From assembly GCA_910585955.1 (NCBI GenBank), contig CAJUGC010000014.1:1-45806 (forward strand): a DNA stretch of 45,806 nt, read 5' to 3'. The translations under genes were made by a program, and so were the position numbers. The notes beneath the pieces are model-generated. The model was not told the DNA's origin and made no database searches. It worked only from the letters and a program-made list of their open reading frames with translations. This stretch comes from an uncultured Christensenella sp. (lineage in GTDB: Bacteria > Bacillota > Clostridia > Christensenellales > Pumilibacteraceae). Shown here in pieces: positions 38,649 through 45,806 of this stretch (the first letter of the stretch is position 1; every line of letters begins with the position of its first letter).

Positions 38649-41600
38649 TTAATTTTCTTTCTTTCTGCGAAGCATAATTGCCAGCGCAGCTATGGGTGCA
38701 ACGACAGCCATAGCCACTGTAGCGCCTGCAAATCCGACGACGGATCCGCAACCGGAATCTTCCTTATTAAGCTCTTCCTTGATTGCGCCGACGTCCGTCT
38801 TTACGCCGCCGACGTCCGTCTTAATGGAATCGACATCGGTCTTAACGCCGTCTATTTCGCTTTTGATTGCCGAATCGTCATATCCTGTTGCTACCGCAAT
38901 GTTAAAGTCTACGGTCACATAGCGTTCGGTTACGGTCGTAATATTTGCACCGGCAAAGTTTTGTTCGGACTTGGACGCTGTCATAAGAACGATCGCTTTA
39001 TAATTTCCTGCGGTCAAAGCAGTACCGGTGATCTTACCGTCTGCGCTTACGGAGATTCCTTTGGGAAGCTCGCCGTCGACAAATTCGTAAACTACGGTAT
39101 CGTAATCTTTGCCTACAACGAAGCTGCGATGATAGATTTCCGAATCCACGGCGGTGCCCACCTTAAGAGCGGTTATATCGTCTCCGTCGATTTCGAATTC
39201 GGAAGCTATATCGAGAGCTACCTCGTATGTATAGTCAAGCCAGTTAAAGCTCTGTACCTTTACGGTGACATTGAAGAGTCCCGACTCCTCGGGCGTTCCC
39301 GAAAGCACGCCCTTAGTCGAAAGCGAAACGCCTTCGGGAAGAGTGCCTTTGACGACCTCGTAGGTAGTATCGTTCACGTCGATTCCCTTGATAGCTATGC
39401 TGTAACCGCTTCCGCTGCCGCCGGAAGCGCTGTCGTCTTCCTCGTCGTCGGGTCCTTCGGTCGGTTCTTTTATGGAACTGCCCTGTTTGAACTGCAAATC
39501 GAGCTTGGTTCCGGAAATAGCTTCATACTTGGACATATCGACGCCGTTTCTTGCTACTCTCGAGTTTGCCTCCGCATAGAGAATGTGCTTGACGGCAGTT
39601 CTTACCGACGACCACTGCGTATAGCTGACTGCGCCGCTGCCGTCGGGAGTATAGGAGACTACTATAGAGGTGACGGGGTCTGCGCCGGGACGAGGGCTGG
39701 CGGTCTGCTCTTTCTTCTCTACTTTGTCGCCGATCTTGACTTTGCCGCTCGCCTTGTCGTACTTGCCCGAAGGAGCCATATACGTTATGTTTGCCGCGAA
39801 CTGGCTGAGAACGAGGTCGGAGCCGCTGCGGAACATCATGTCCGTGGTCATGAACGCATTTATGGGCGTAAGAGCGTCGGTAAGCGACAGACCGTTAAAG
39901 CCCCATTCGTCTCTCGTCATAGACTGCATGAACGGGTAATTGACGGATGAATGAACTTCGCCGATAGCGTTGTAGGACGTCATGGTAGCGCTGCAGCCGT
40001 ATTCCTGCATAGCAATCTGGAACGGCTTGAAGTAGATTTCGCGAGCAGCCTGCTCGGTAACGTAGGTATGTACGTTCTGACGGTGGTTCTCGTTTTCGTT
40101 AAGCGCATAGTGCTTAATGGTACACATGATGCCCTTAGCCTCCATGCCGCCGGCAACCGAGCCTGCCATGTGACCTGCAAGGTATCCGTCCTCTGCGAAA
40201 TACTCGCTCGCGCGCTGACCGAAAGGAGTACGGTGAATGTTGGTTGCGGGTGCGTACCAGCCGTCCATGCCGTCGTTGACCGACGAATGATGAGCTATGT
40301 CCGCGCCTGCGTTGCCGCGCTGGAACATAAGGTCTTTGTTCCAAGTGCCGGCATTAAGCGCTTCGGCGGGCCAGTTGTAGTTCTTATCGCCGCCGATTCT
40401 TTCAAGCTCGATGTCTATCTGGCTCGAGCCGTCCATATAACGAGCCTTTACCTTTCCGATAGCGTCAAGAGCCAAAGTCTTATAGCCGCCGTCGCAAAGG
40501 AAGGTCTTCATCTCATCGAACGTAAGCTCGTTGAGAAGCGTATCCCACTTCGGATTGTCATAATCGAGACCTATCATATCTCTGAACCAAACCCAACCCT
40601 CGCTCTTTTGAAGCTCGGCAAGGTCTGCATCGGGATCTCTCTGCGACCACTTTTCGCCGCCCATTGCCTTCCATTCGGCTTCGCTTACAGCCCAAGGGAA
40701 CTCGGAATCGTCCTCATTGGTCGCCGTGCCGTTCGGGTAGGTCTGCTTATAGTAGGAATCGATATCGGTGTACTTTTCTCCGTCTACCGTATACTCTGTA
40801 AACTTATCTGCCTCGTAGTCGGAGAATGCGGTGATGTGGTCGTAGAATTCGTCGCTGCGAGTCATATCCGCAACGGTATCGAACTGAGGCCAAGTGCTGT
40901 TTTCCAAGCTCTTTTTGCTTGCCGCGATGTCGGTTCTCTGAAGAATGGTCATCTTACCTTCTTCATAAAGAGTCTTGCCCGAACCTCTGTCATAGCCGAG
41001 TAGATTATAGAGGTCGTCACCTTGGAAAAGCGCTTCTACATGGTTGCCCGAGAAGTCGTCCTTATCGAGAATGATATCATTTTGAAGGTCGGCAAGGGTA
41101 ACGACCATGGGATCGTTTTCAATTCTTCCGCCGTCTTTTCTTTCGGCGGTGTCGCCGTAATCATGGCTGTTCTTCATGACTCTGAGTTCATACTTTGCGT
41201 ATGCGTCGTGAAGGTTGTCTTTCCCGTTCGCGTCAAGCTCATAAGTCTTGTGCCCGTTGCCGTTGTCATCATGCCAGTCGAATGCGGCAATGTCCTGAAT
41301 GTTTACTTTTATGTTGACGATTGCGGACATACCCGGCTTGATTTCGGGAGTCTTTTCGAATCCGACAAGCGTGTGCGCCGCTTTTGCTATACCGCCCGCA
41401 TAGTAAGGGTTGTGAGCGTAGATCTGCACAACGTCTTTACCCGCCATAGCGCCTTTGTTGGTAACTTTAACGGAAACGGTAAGCTGTCCGTCTTTGGTAT
41501 ATGCGTCCTGCTCTTTGCCCCAGTCGGCGAGGTCCGTGCCTACCACTTCCCACTCGAAGTCGGAGTACGACAAGCCGTAACCGAAAGGATATACTACTCT

Positions 41601-42719
41601 GTTTTCATACTTATACGAACTGTTATTGTCAAGCGCTTCTTCCGCCGCTTCGGTCTCATAGAAACGGTAGCCGTAGTAGATGCTTTCCTCGTATTTCAAG
41701 CCGCTTATAAGACCGCTGTCGTTATTGGTATCGTCGCCGCCGTTACGTCTGCGGTAGTAGTAATCTCCGTTCTCGGTGACAAATCTTTCGCAGATAGAGT
41801 GTCCCTCGTAGGCATAGGCTGCGCGCTCTTCTTCGGTCTTGGGCTGAACTCCGCTGTTGCCGTCGTTATACCAGGTGGGGCTGGCGGTAAAATCCCATGC
41901 CCAAAGGTCGTTGGTCCTGCCCGAAGGATTGTAGTTGCCTGCGATGAGATCGCCGAGAGCCTTGAACGTAGCTACGTCGGGGCTATTGGTACCCACATAA
42001 ATGACCGCGTCCACTTCGTCCATTGCCTCGAGTATGCCCGCTTCCATCGTGGTACCGCCGAATATCACCGCAATAACTTTATCGAAATTATCCGTCGCAT
42101 ACTTCAAAAGACCTTCTTCGTTGTCCGTCATTTGAAGCGAATGTTTATGTATCTTCGTTTTATCCGCCTTTTCGTAAGCAAGACTTTCATGCGTGAACTC
42201 GGAGCCGTCTGCATACTTCAGCGTTTCGCCGCCCGCGAGCTTGTTGTCCTCGAGTTCTTTCGTCACGAGACCGCCGCTTTGAGTCGCCTTTAACGAAACG
42301 AAGGCAGCCTTATTGTAATGGTTCATTTTTGCCAGCTCTGCCGGAGTGAACTTACTCGTGTCTTTGGCTGCGCCGTACGACGATACTTCATTCACTTTAA
42401 ACCCGACTTTTGCAAAGCCTTCTTTCATGTTGCTGACGTTGTTGAACGAGCTTACCCATTCTTCGCCGCCGAGAGGAAGGACGCCGTTGTTTTTAAGCAA
42501 CACCAATCCTTCGCGAACGATTTTATCGCCTACGACGGCTGCATTTTCGACAGCTTCTTGTATAGTCGTAGCGTCCGCATAATACTTCTCGCCTGTCGGC
42601 GTTAAAGCGAAAGCATTCATCGAAGTGGCCCCCAGCGACAAGCCCAAGGCAAGTGCTGCCGCCGAACCGATCAAACGCATTTTCGTTTTCTTGGTTGATT
42701 TTGTTTTCATTGTCTTCAT
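38649..42719 (-). CDS. large secreted permuted family-3 glycoside hydrolase with C-terminal anchor
   Basis: About 1356 residues. The signal peptide ends near NAFA. The GH3 C-type domain comes first (VREGLVLLKNNGVLPL, VYPFGYGLSYSDFEWE), the catalytic barrel later (YAPATNIHRTPFGQRASEYFAEDGY, KHYALNENEN, GLSLTDAL with the likely nucleophile Asp). Two putative-Ig modules (LPEGVSLSTKGVLSGTP, LPKGISVSADGKITGT) follow, then a short heptad-like repeat of SIKTDVGGVKTDVG type. Last come SGCGS, a membrane helix and RRKKEN. No LPXTG sorting motif is seen. ATG at 42719 is chosen because GGAGG lies upstream (13 bases, long). 42740 is an alternative start. It has its own promoter. Confidence 0.87.
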   Translation of the reverse strand: MKTMKTKSTKKTKMRLIGSAAALALGLSLGATSMNAFALTPTGEKYYADATTIQEAVENAAVVGDKIVREGLVLLKNNGVLPLGGEEWVSSFNNVSNMKEGFAKVGFKVNEVSSYGAAKDTSKFTPAELAKMNHYNKAAFVSLKATQSGGLVTKELEDNKLAGGETLKYADGSEFTHESLAYEKADKTKIHKHSLQMTDNEEGLLKYATDNFDKVIAVIFGGTTMEAGILEAMDEVDAVIYVGTNSPDVATFKALGDLIAGNYNPSGRTNDLWAWDFTASPTWYNDGNSGVQPKTEEERAAYAYEGHSICERFVTENGDYYYRRRNGGDDTNNDSGLISGLKYEESIYYGYRFYETEAAEEALDNNSSYKYENRVVYPFGYGLSYSDFEWEVVGTDLADWGKEQDAYTKDGQLTVSVKVTNKGAMAGKDVVQIYAHNPYYAGGIAKAAHTLVGFEKTPEIKPGMSAIVNIKVNIQDIAAFDWHDDNGNGHKTYELDANGKDNLHDAYAKYELRVMKNSHDYGDTAERKDGGRIENDPMVVTLADLQNDIILDKDDFSGNHVEALFQGDDLYNLLGYDRGSGKTLYEEGKMTILQRTDIAASKKSLENSTWPQFDTVADMTRSDEFYDHITAFSDYEADKFTEYTVDGEKYTDIDSYYKQTYPNGTATNEDDSEFPWAVSEAEWKAMGGEKWSQRDPDADLAELQKSEGWVWFRDMIGLDYDNPKWDTLLNELTFDEMKTFLCDGGYKTLALDAIGKVKARYMDGSSQIDIELERIGGDKNYNWPAEALNAGTWNKDLMFQRGNAGADIAHHSSVNDGMDGWYAPATNIHRTPFGQRASEYFAEDGYLAGHMAGSVAGGMEAKGIMCTIKHYALNENENHRQNVHTYVTEQAAREIYFKPFQIAMQEYGCSATMTSYNAIGEVHSSVNYPFMQSMTRDEWGFNGLSLTDALTPINAFMTTDMMFRSGSDLVLSQFAANITYMAPSGKYDKASGKVKIGDKVEKKEQTASPRPGADPVTSIVVSYTPDGSGAVSYTQWSSVRTAVKHILYAEANSRVARNGVDMSKYEAISGTKLDLQFKQGSSIKEPTEGPDDEEDDSASGGSGSGYSIAIKGIDVNDTTYEVVKGTLPEGVSLSTKGVLSGTPEESGLFNVTVKVQSFNWLDYTYEVALDIASEFEIDGDDITALKVGTAVDSEIYHRSFVVGKDYDTVVYEFVDGELPKGISVSADGKITGTALTAGNYKAIVLMTASKSEQNFAGANITTVTERYVTVDFNIAVATGYDDSAIKSEIDGVKTDVDSIKTDVGGVKTDVGAIKEELNKEDSGCGSVVGFAGATVAMAVVAPIAALAIMLRRKKEN

Positions 42720-42897
42720 TTTTTTGATATTTTCCTCCATTTGATATTCGCCGCGAAAACTCGCGAACTCGAGCAAAAATATGCCCGTCCGTCGGTTTGC
42801 ATTGCTTTGCCGACATCCCCAACTTGCCTTACTTCTCCTTTTCACCTCCTTGCAAAAAAAGAACCGAATTTCAACTGATCCAATTCATGATACATAC

Positions 42898-42926
42898 ATT
42901 ATAAAACAATTAAAATCGAACTTCAA
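42898..42926 (-). promoter_or_regulatory. sigma-A promoter of the large GH3 gene
   Basis: On the leftward strand TTGAAG (42926-42921), 17 bases, TATAAT (42903-42898). The leader of about 170 nt contains an AGGAGG/AAGGAG pair around 42830-42850 that does not serve any convincing gene. Confidence 0.65.
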
Positions 42927-43064
42927 GAGGCTTTGAATACAAGGACAAAAAGATTAAACATGAGGTTTCGATATTAAACGAACGGCTATTCGCATTTAAT
43001 GAAAGGCGGGTCGAATCGAGCGATTGTTCCGCTCGGCAAGTTTTTTCATCGATAAAACGCATAT

Positions 43065-43105
43065 AAAAAAATGCCCCCGAAAAGCCAAGCAGACTTTCGG
43101 GGCAC
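43065..43105 (-). terminator. intrinsic terminator of the two-component operon
   Basis: On the leftward strand TGCCCCGAAAG pairs with CTTTTCGGGGGCA, followed by TTTTTTT. Confidence 0.88.
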
Positions 43106-43147
43106 ATCCCGCTTTCGTATGGAAAAACTTTTTGGATTCTCGATCGG

Positions 43148-43906
43148 TCATTTATTGTGCCGACTAAGTAGCTTACTCGTTTTCTTTACAAGCCGCAAAT
43201 GTTCGAGTCTGACCTCTTTCAACCTTCGACGGGACACAAGCAACTGCTCTCCGCTTATCAAAGTCACGGTGTCGGACGAGATCTTGCTGATAAATGCGTT
43301 GTTAACCAAAAAGGCTTTGTGTATACGCAGAAAGCCGCAATCTTTGAGCATTTCCTCTATTTTATCCAACCCGTAAATTACGACGGTCGGTTCTTTTTTG
43401 CCGCTTAGATATATGTTCTGCTTATATCTTTCGCTTTCGACGTACTTTATAGTTTCTACTGCGATCGAAATATCGGTACTGCCCTGCTTTAAGACGAGCA
43501 TATTATTCTCTTCTTTCGTTTCCGAACCTTTAACGTACAGGTTGCAAAAATTATTGATATCGTCTATAAGATTGCTTTTCCTGATAAAATAAAACACATT
43601 TACCAAAAAAGCGTCGAATACGCGATTTTCTTCGCTCGATACGAAAACGATTTTCACCTTGGGATCGCGCTCGCGTATCTTCGAGGCAAGACTTATTCCG
43701 TCTATACGCGGCATACGGATGTCCAGCATTATCACGTCGAAATAATCGGAAGCCTTGTTTATCCTTTCGACAAATTCTTCGGCTTTTTCGAAAACTTCTA
43801 TTCTTGCATCGATGTTTTTTTCGGCGAATACGCCTGTGAGCGCCATTGATATGATGCTAAGCGCTTGCTTCTCGTCGTCACAAACGGCAATATTGATTGT
43901 TTTCAT
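43148..43906 (-). CDS. LytTR-family response regulator (AgrA-like)
   Basis: A 252-residue regulator. The receiver domain (1-125) has the acidic residues D10/D11 and the phospho-acceptor D62 in DVIMLDIRMPRIDG. The LytTR DNA-binding domain covers about 140-245 (IKYVESERYKQNIYL, FLRIHKAFLVNNAFI, LLVSRRRLKEVR). AAGGAG precedes the ATG. It follows its kinase by 21 bases and ends in a strong terminator, so the two form an operon of the AgrC-AgrA type. No agrB/agrD-like signal gene is seen nearby. Likely targets cannot be read from the sequence. Confidence 0.92.
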   Translation of the reverse strand: MKTINIAVCDDEKQALSIISMALTGVFAEKNIDARIEVFEKAEEFVERINKASDYFDVIMLDIRMPRIDGISLASKIRERDPKVKIVFVSSEENRVFDAFLVNVFYFIRKSNLIDDINNFCNLYVKGSETKEENNMLVLKQGSTDISIAVETIKYVESERYKQNIYLSGKKEPTVVIYGLDKIEEMLKDCGFLRIHKAFLVNNAFISKISSDTVTLISGEQLLVSRRRLKEVRLEHLRLVKKTSKLLSRHNK

Positions 43907-43927
43907 AAACTTCTCCTTTTATATCGC

Positions 43928-45133
43928 CTATTCCGAAGTATATTCGAGACTCAAACTCCCCTCGAATGTAAAGATGCCGTTCGAGATCGAACAATTGTAA
44001 AATCCGTTGTATTTCTTCATCAGTTTATCGATTATCTTCATTCCGTAACCGTGACTGACACTATCGGGTTTGGTCGTAGACATTTTTTCGATGAATTCGG
44101 GCGGCTTGTCTGTGGGATTGGAAACGCAAATAATAAGTTCCTCGTTTTTGGTGAATATCTCTATCGATACCTCTTTGGACATATCGCCGGAAAGGCAGCC
44201 TTCGATGGCATTGTCTATGATATTCATCAAGAGAGCGCACAGATCGCTTTCTCTGAAAGGCAATTGCGGCGGCACGATTATTTGTCTGCTTATGCTTACT
44301 CCCATTTTTGCCGCTTTAATACATTCGAGATTGATTATCGAACTTATGATCTTATTTCCGCAATCGATAAGAGAGTTGCTTAAGAAATCAAAGGTCAAGT
44401 CTTTCAAATAATCCGAAATTTCATTGTTACCGACTTTATCCGCCAGCAGTTTTATATACGCGAAATGATTTTTTATGTCATGGTTTACTTCGCGTATATT
44501 CTCGATGTTTTTGTCGGATATCAAAATAAGTTCGCTTATCCTCTTGGAATCGAGTGATTTCGCCTGCTCGTCGAATGCGATTTCCTGTGCTTTGCAGGTA
44601 TTATGTAGCATAAAGCAAAACAACATCTCTATGACGAGCAGTCCCGCAAAACAAATAAGCTCATTGACGATATACGCCACATTGCTATTCAAAGATAAAG
44701 CAAACAGACTGATATATAGATGCAGTCCGAACGAAATCAGCGTTATGATCCCGAGCAAGACCAATAGATTCGCGGAAGTGTGTTTGAATTTTTCGATACT
44801 GAAATACTTTATGAAAACGGCGCAAGGAACGATTAAAGCGCTGCCGAATGACCTTAGTGCCCACAATACCCCGTCGCTCACATTAAAATGGCTTCCCAAA
44901 AAACTCAGCTGCCCTATTATTTGCGTGATGGTAACCATTATCCCGAACAGCTCGAGCCAAAGATAATATTTGGTATCTCTTCTGTACTTATTTCCGAAAA
45001 ATATGAATATCGCCGATATGATCGCAAACATTCCGTCCAAAAATATGATAAAACCCTGCGTACCGAATGTAAAATATATAAGGGACATCAACAGCATCGC
45101 CGCCGTAAAAATTAACGAGAACCCCCCCCGCAC
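43928..45133 (-). CDS. sensor histidine kinase, GHKL type (AgrC-like), N-terminus split by a G8 tract
   Basis: A membrane sensor kinase with five to six hydrophobic segments (residues 5-200). The H-box is REVNHDIKNHFAYIK. The N-box is LLMNIIDNAIEG, with the nucleotide-binding loop SHGYGMKIIDKLMKKYNG, as in GHKL-type partners of LytTR regulators. As given, the frame begins at a GTG touching a run of eight G residues and has only a weak ribosome site. A well-formed start lies at 45264 in another frame, and a single extra G joins the two into a kinase of about 444 residues with one more N-terminal helix. It is cotranscribed with the response regulator gene. Confidence 0.85.
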   Translation of the reverse strand: MRGGFSLIFTAAMLLMSLIYFTFGTQGFIIFLDGMFAIISAIFIFFGNKYRRDTKYYLWLELFGIMVTITQIIGQLSFLGSHFNVSDGVLWALRSFGSALIVPCAVFIKYFSIEKFKHTSANLLVLLGIITLISFGLHLYISLFALSLNSNVAYIVNELICFAGLLVIEMLFCFMLHNTCKAQEIAFDEQAKSLDSKRISELILISDKNIENIREVNHDIKNHFAYIKLLADKVGNNEISDYLKDLTFDFLSNSLIDCGNKIISSIINLECIKAAKMGVSISRQIIVPPQLPFRESDLCALLMNIIDNAIEGCLSGDMSKEVSIEIFTKNEELIICVSNPTDKPPEFIEKMSTTKPDSVSHGYGMKIIDKLMKKYNGFYNCSISNGIFTFEGSLSLEYTSE

Positions 45134-45264
45134 AAAATGCTCTTCTTAGTGAACTTAATATTATATCCGACGATAACGATCGATAATGCAAGCGCAAAAT
45201 GCTGAATGATAAAAGAGATTTCCAATCTTGATTGAATTACCCATATCAATTTATCCCACCACAT
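45112..45264 (-). CDS. 50-codon N-terminal piece of the sensor kinase (out of frame through G8)
   Basis: ATG at 45264 follows AAGGAG and encodes 50 residues beginning MWWDKLIWVIQSRLEISF and including a membrane helix. It runs into the C8 tract at 45122-45129 (G8 on the coding strand) and stops at once (TAA, 45114-45112). With nine G residues the reading continues ...ILCGGGFSLIFTAAM into the kinase. The promoter and ribosome site both belong to this start. Confidence 0.7.
   Translation of the reverse strand: MWWDKLIWVIQSRLEISFIIQHFALALSIVIVGYNIKFTKKSILCGGGSR
45122..45129. repeat. G8/C8 homopolymer in the kinase gene
   Basis: Eight identical bases inside the 5' coding region. Tracts of this length are prone to slippage in cells and also to sequencing error. 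G8 separates the two parts of the gene, while G9 or G6 joins them. Confidence 0.9.
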
Positions 45265-45356
45265 AGAGCTTCTCCTTGTAATAACTTGCATTAAACATTA
45301 CGCGGACGGACATACGACCGTATTAATTTTTTCCTATTTGCAAACCATACTAAGTA

Positions 45357-45385
45357 ATTCTATCACATCACCGACTTAAAGTCAA
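45357..45385 (-). promoter_or_regulatory. sigma-A promoter of the two-component operon
   Basis: On the leftward strand TTGACT (45385-45380), 17 bases, TAGAAT (45362-45357). The leader is about 85 nt to the ATG at 45264. Confidence 0.7.
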
Positions 45386-45584
45386 TATACAATAAACGAA
45401 AGGTCTATTATCTAAAACAAACGGTATTCAACCCTTAGCCAATATTATTTATTCGAATGTTTTACAAAAACGAGCTTTCGACAAAACACCGATCGAGATA
45501 GAGTAAACAACGACCGACTTTTATCATAAAAGCATCGCAAACCGACAAATACGCAAAAGCAGGCAACCGCAGTTTTTGAACATG
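45386..45584. other. AT-rich intergenic stretch
   Basis: No gene or RNA recognised. A 10-base match to the 0A box (TTTCGACAAA, 45476-45485) lies about 95 bases upstream of the kinase promoter. The significance is uncertain. Confidence 0.4.
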
Positions 45585-45624
45585 AAAAAACCTCAACCGA
45601 CATTTTATCAGATCCGGTCGAGGT
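45585..45624 (-). terminator. intrinsic terminator of the rRNA/tRNA operon
   Basis: On the leftward strand ACCTCGACCG pairs with CGGTTGAGGT (one G-U pair), followed by TTTTTT. It is placed just after tRNA-Asn. Confidence 0.9.
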
Positions 45625-45630
45625 CTTATT

Positions 45631-45706
45631 TGGCTCCCCGTGTAAGATTTGAACTTACGACACCTCGGTTAACAGCCGAGTGCTACTACCGCTGAGCTAA
45701 CGGGGA
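45631..45706 (-). tRNA. tRNA-Asn (GTT)
   Basis: A 76-nt tRNA with acceptor stem TCCCCGT/ACGGGGA, discriminator G and an encoded CCA end. The anticodon arm is CTCGG-CTGTTAA-CCGAG with anticodon GTT. The D arm (GCTCAGCGGTAG...) and T arm (GTTCAAATC) are canonical. It lies between 5S rRNA and a terminator. Confidence 0.97.
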
Positions 45707-45713
45707 TTATGGA

Positions 45714-45741
45714 TTTGCCGCCCGTTTTATCGGACGGCAAA
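45714..45741. other. spacer hairpin between 5S rRNA and tRNA-Asn
   Basis: TTTGCCGCCCG and CGGACGGCAAA form an 11-bp stem (one mismatch) with a six-base loop. It has no T run on the transcribed strand. It is probably a processing stem in the rRNA-tRNA precursor. Confidence 0.5.
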
Positions 45742-45754
45742 CCGCTTTTTTGGA

Positions 45755-45806
45755 TGCGGCGATTACCTATTCTCCCGGACCCGTTAGGGACAAGTACGTT
45801 CGGCTC
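45755..45806 (-). rRNA. rrf: 5S ribosomal RNA, 3' part only
   Basis: The leftward strand reads GTACTTGTCCCTAACGGGTC and then CGGGAGAATAGGTAATCGCC, the conserved 3' half of 5S rRNA (the GGGAGAnTAGGT motif of helices IV/V and the 3' strand of helix I). The 5' half and the rest of the rRNA operon lie beyond the right edge. The exact 3' end is uncertain by a few bases. Confidence 0.88.

Noticed and set aside
39951..42293. Plus-strand open frames of 350-420 codons opposite the large glycosidase
   Set aside because: Low-complexity shadows of the GH3 gene caused by its codon bias. No ribosome site or motif.
42523..42845. Short frames in the leader of the large GH3 gene (starts at 42845 and 42822)
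   Set aside because: The GTG at 42845 directly abuts its ribosome site, and the 42822 frame only runs through the signal-peptide region out of frame. Neither has supporting features.

Overview
This window reads as chromosome of an endospore-forming, probably strictly anaerobic member of the Bacillota (class Clostridia, plausibly an uncultured gut lineage). The reasons are a Clostridia-type sporulation set (spo0A, a SipL-like SPOCS/LysM protein, spoIIR, sleB-ypeB), veg, low-spacing minus-strand operons with strong AGGAGG-type ribosome sites, oxygen-sensitive 2-hydroxyacyl dehydratase genes, and surface lipoproteins with InlB-type repeats. The species cannot be named from the sequence alone.

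Layout. 1-3130: head of the S10 ribosomal-protein operon (rpsJ-rplC-rplD-rplW-rplB, leftward) with a long structured leader and a clear promoter. 3300-4300: spo0A, rightward, with two upstream 0A-box matches. 4338-9043: HAD phosphatase, a divergent AraM/glycerol-1-phosphate dehydrogenase homologue, ispE and sipL, all leftward. 9228-10493: a rightward metzincin-like lipoprotein that looks leaderless. 10600-15700: nitroreductase, FmdB-type zinc ribbon, corA with a leader peptide, thioredoxin reductase, ypeB and sleB, interspersed with a family of ~125-nt palindromic, RNA-like repeats. 16397-22659: spoIIR, veg, SDR, acidic zinc-ribbon protein, membrane protein, GNAT, NlpC/P60 lipoprotein and a MATE transporter.

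22806-34023 is the most unusual part: ten tightly packed leftward genes encode an FkbH-like glyceryl-ACP-loading enzyme, an acyl carrier protein, a complete 2-hydroxyacyl-dehydratase system (activase plus two subunits), a small membrane protein, an MBOAT O-acyltransferase, two paralogous SGNH-type proteins fused to leucine-rich/InlB repeats, and a lipoprotein alpha/beta hydrolase. I infer a pathway that makes an acyl group on a carrier protein and transfers it to an extracellular glycan. The functional link is inference. 34160-42740 holds two circularly permuted family-3 glycosidases and an InlB-repeat/CBM-like lipoprotein, suggesting surface glycan use.

43148-45264: an AgrA/AgrC-like two-component system whose kinase is interrupted near its N-terminus by a G8 tract. 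One extra G restores a complete reading frame starting from a proper ribosome site, so this is either phase variation or a homopolymer sequencing error. 45631-45806: tRNA-Asn and the 3' end of a 5S rRNA, the tail of an rRNA operon entering from the right. A second apparent single-base homopolymer frameshift lies at the start of fkbH, so assembly error must be considered for both.
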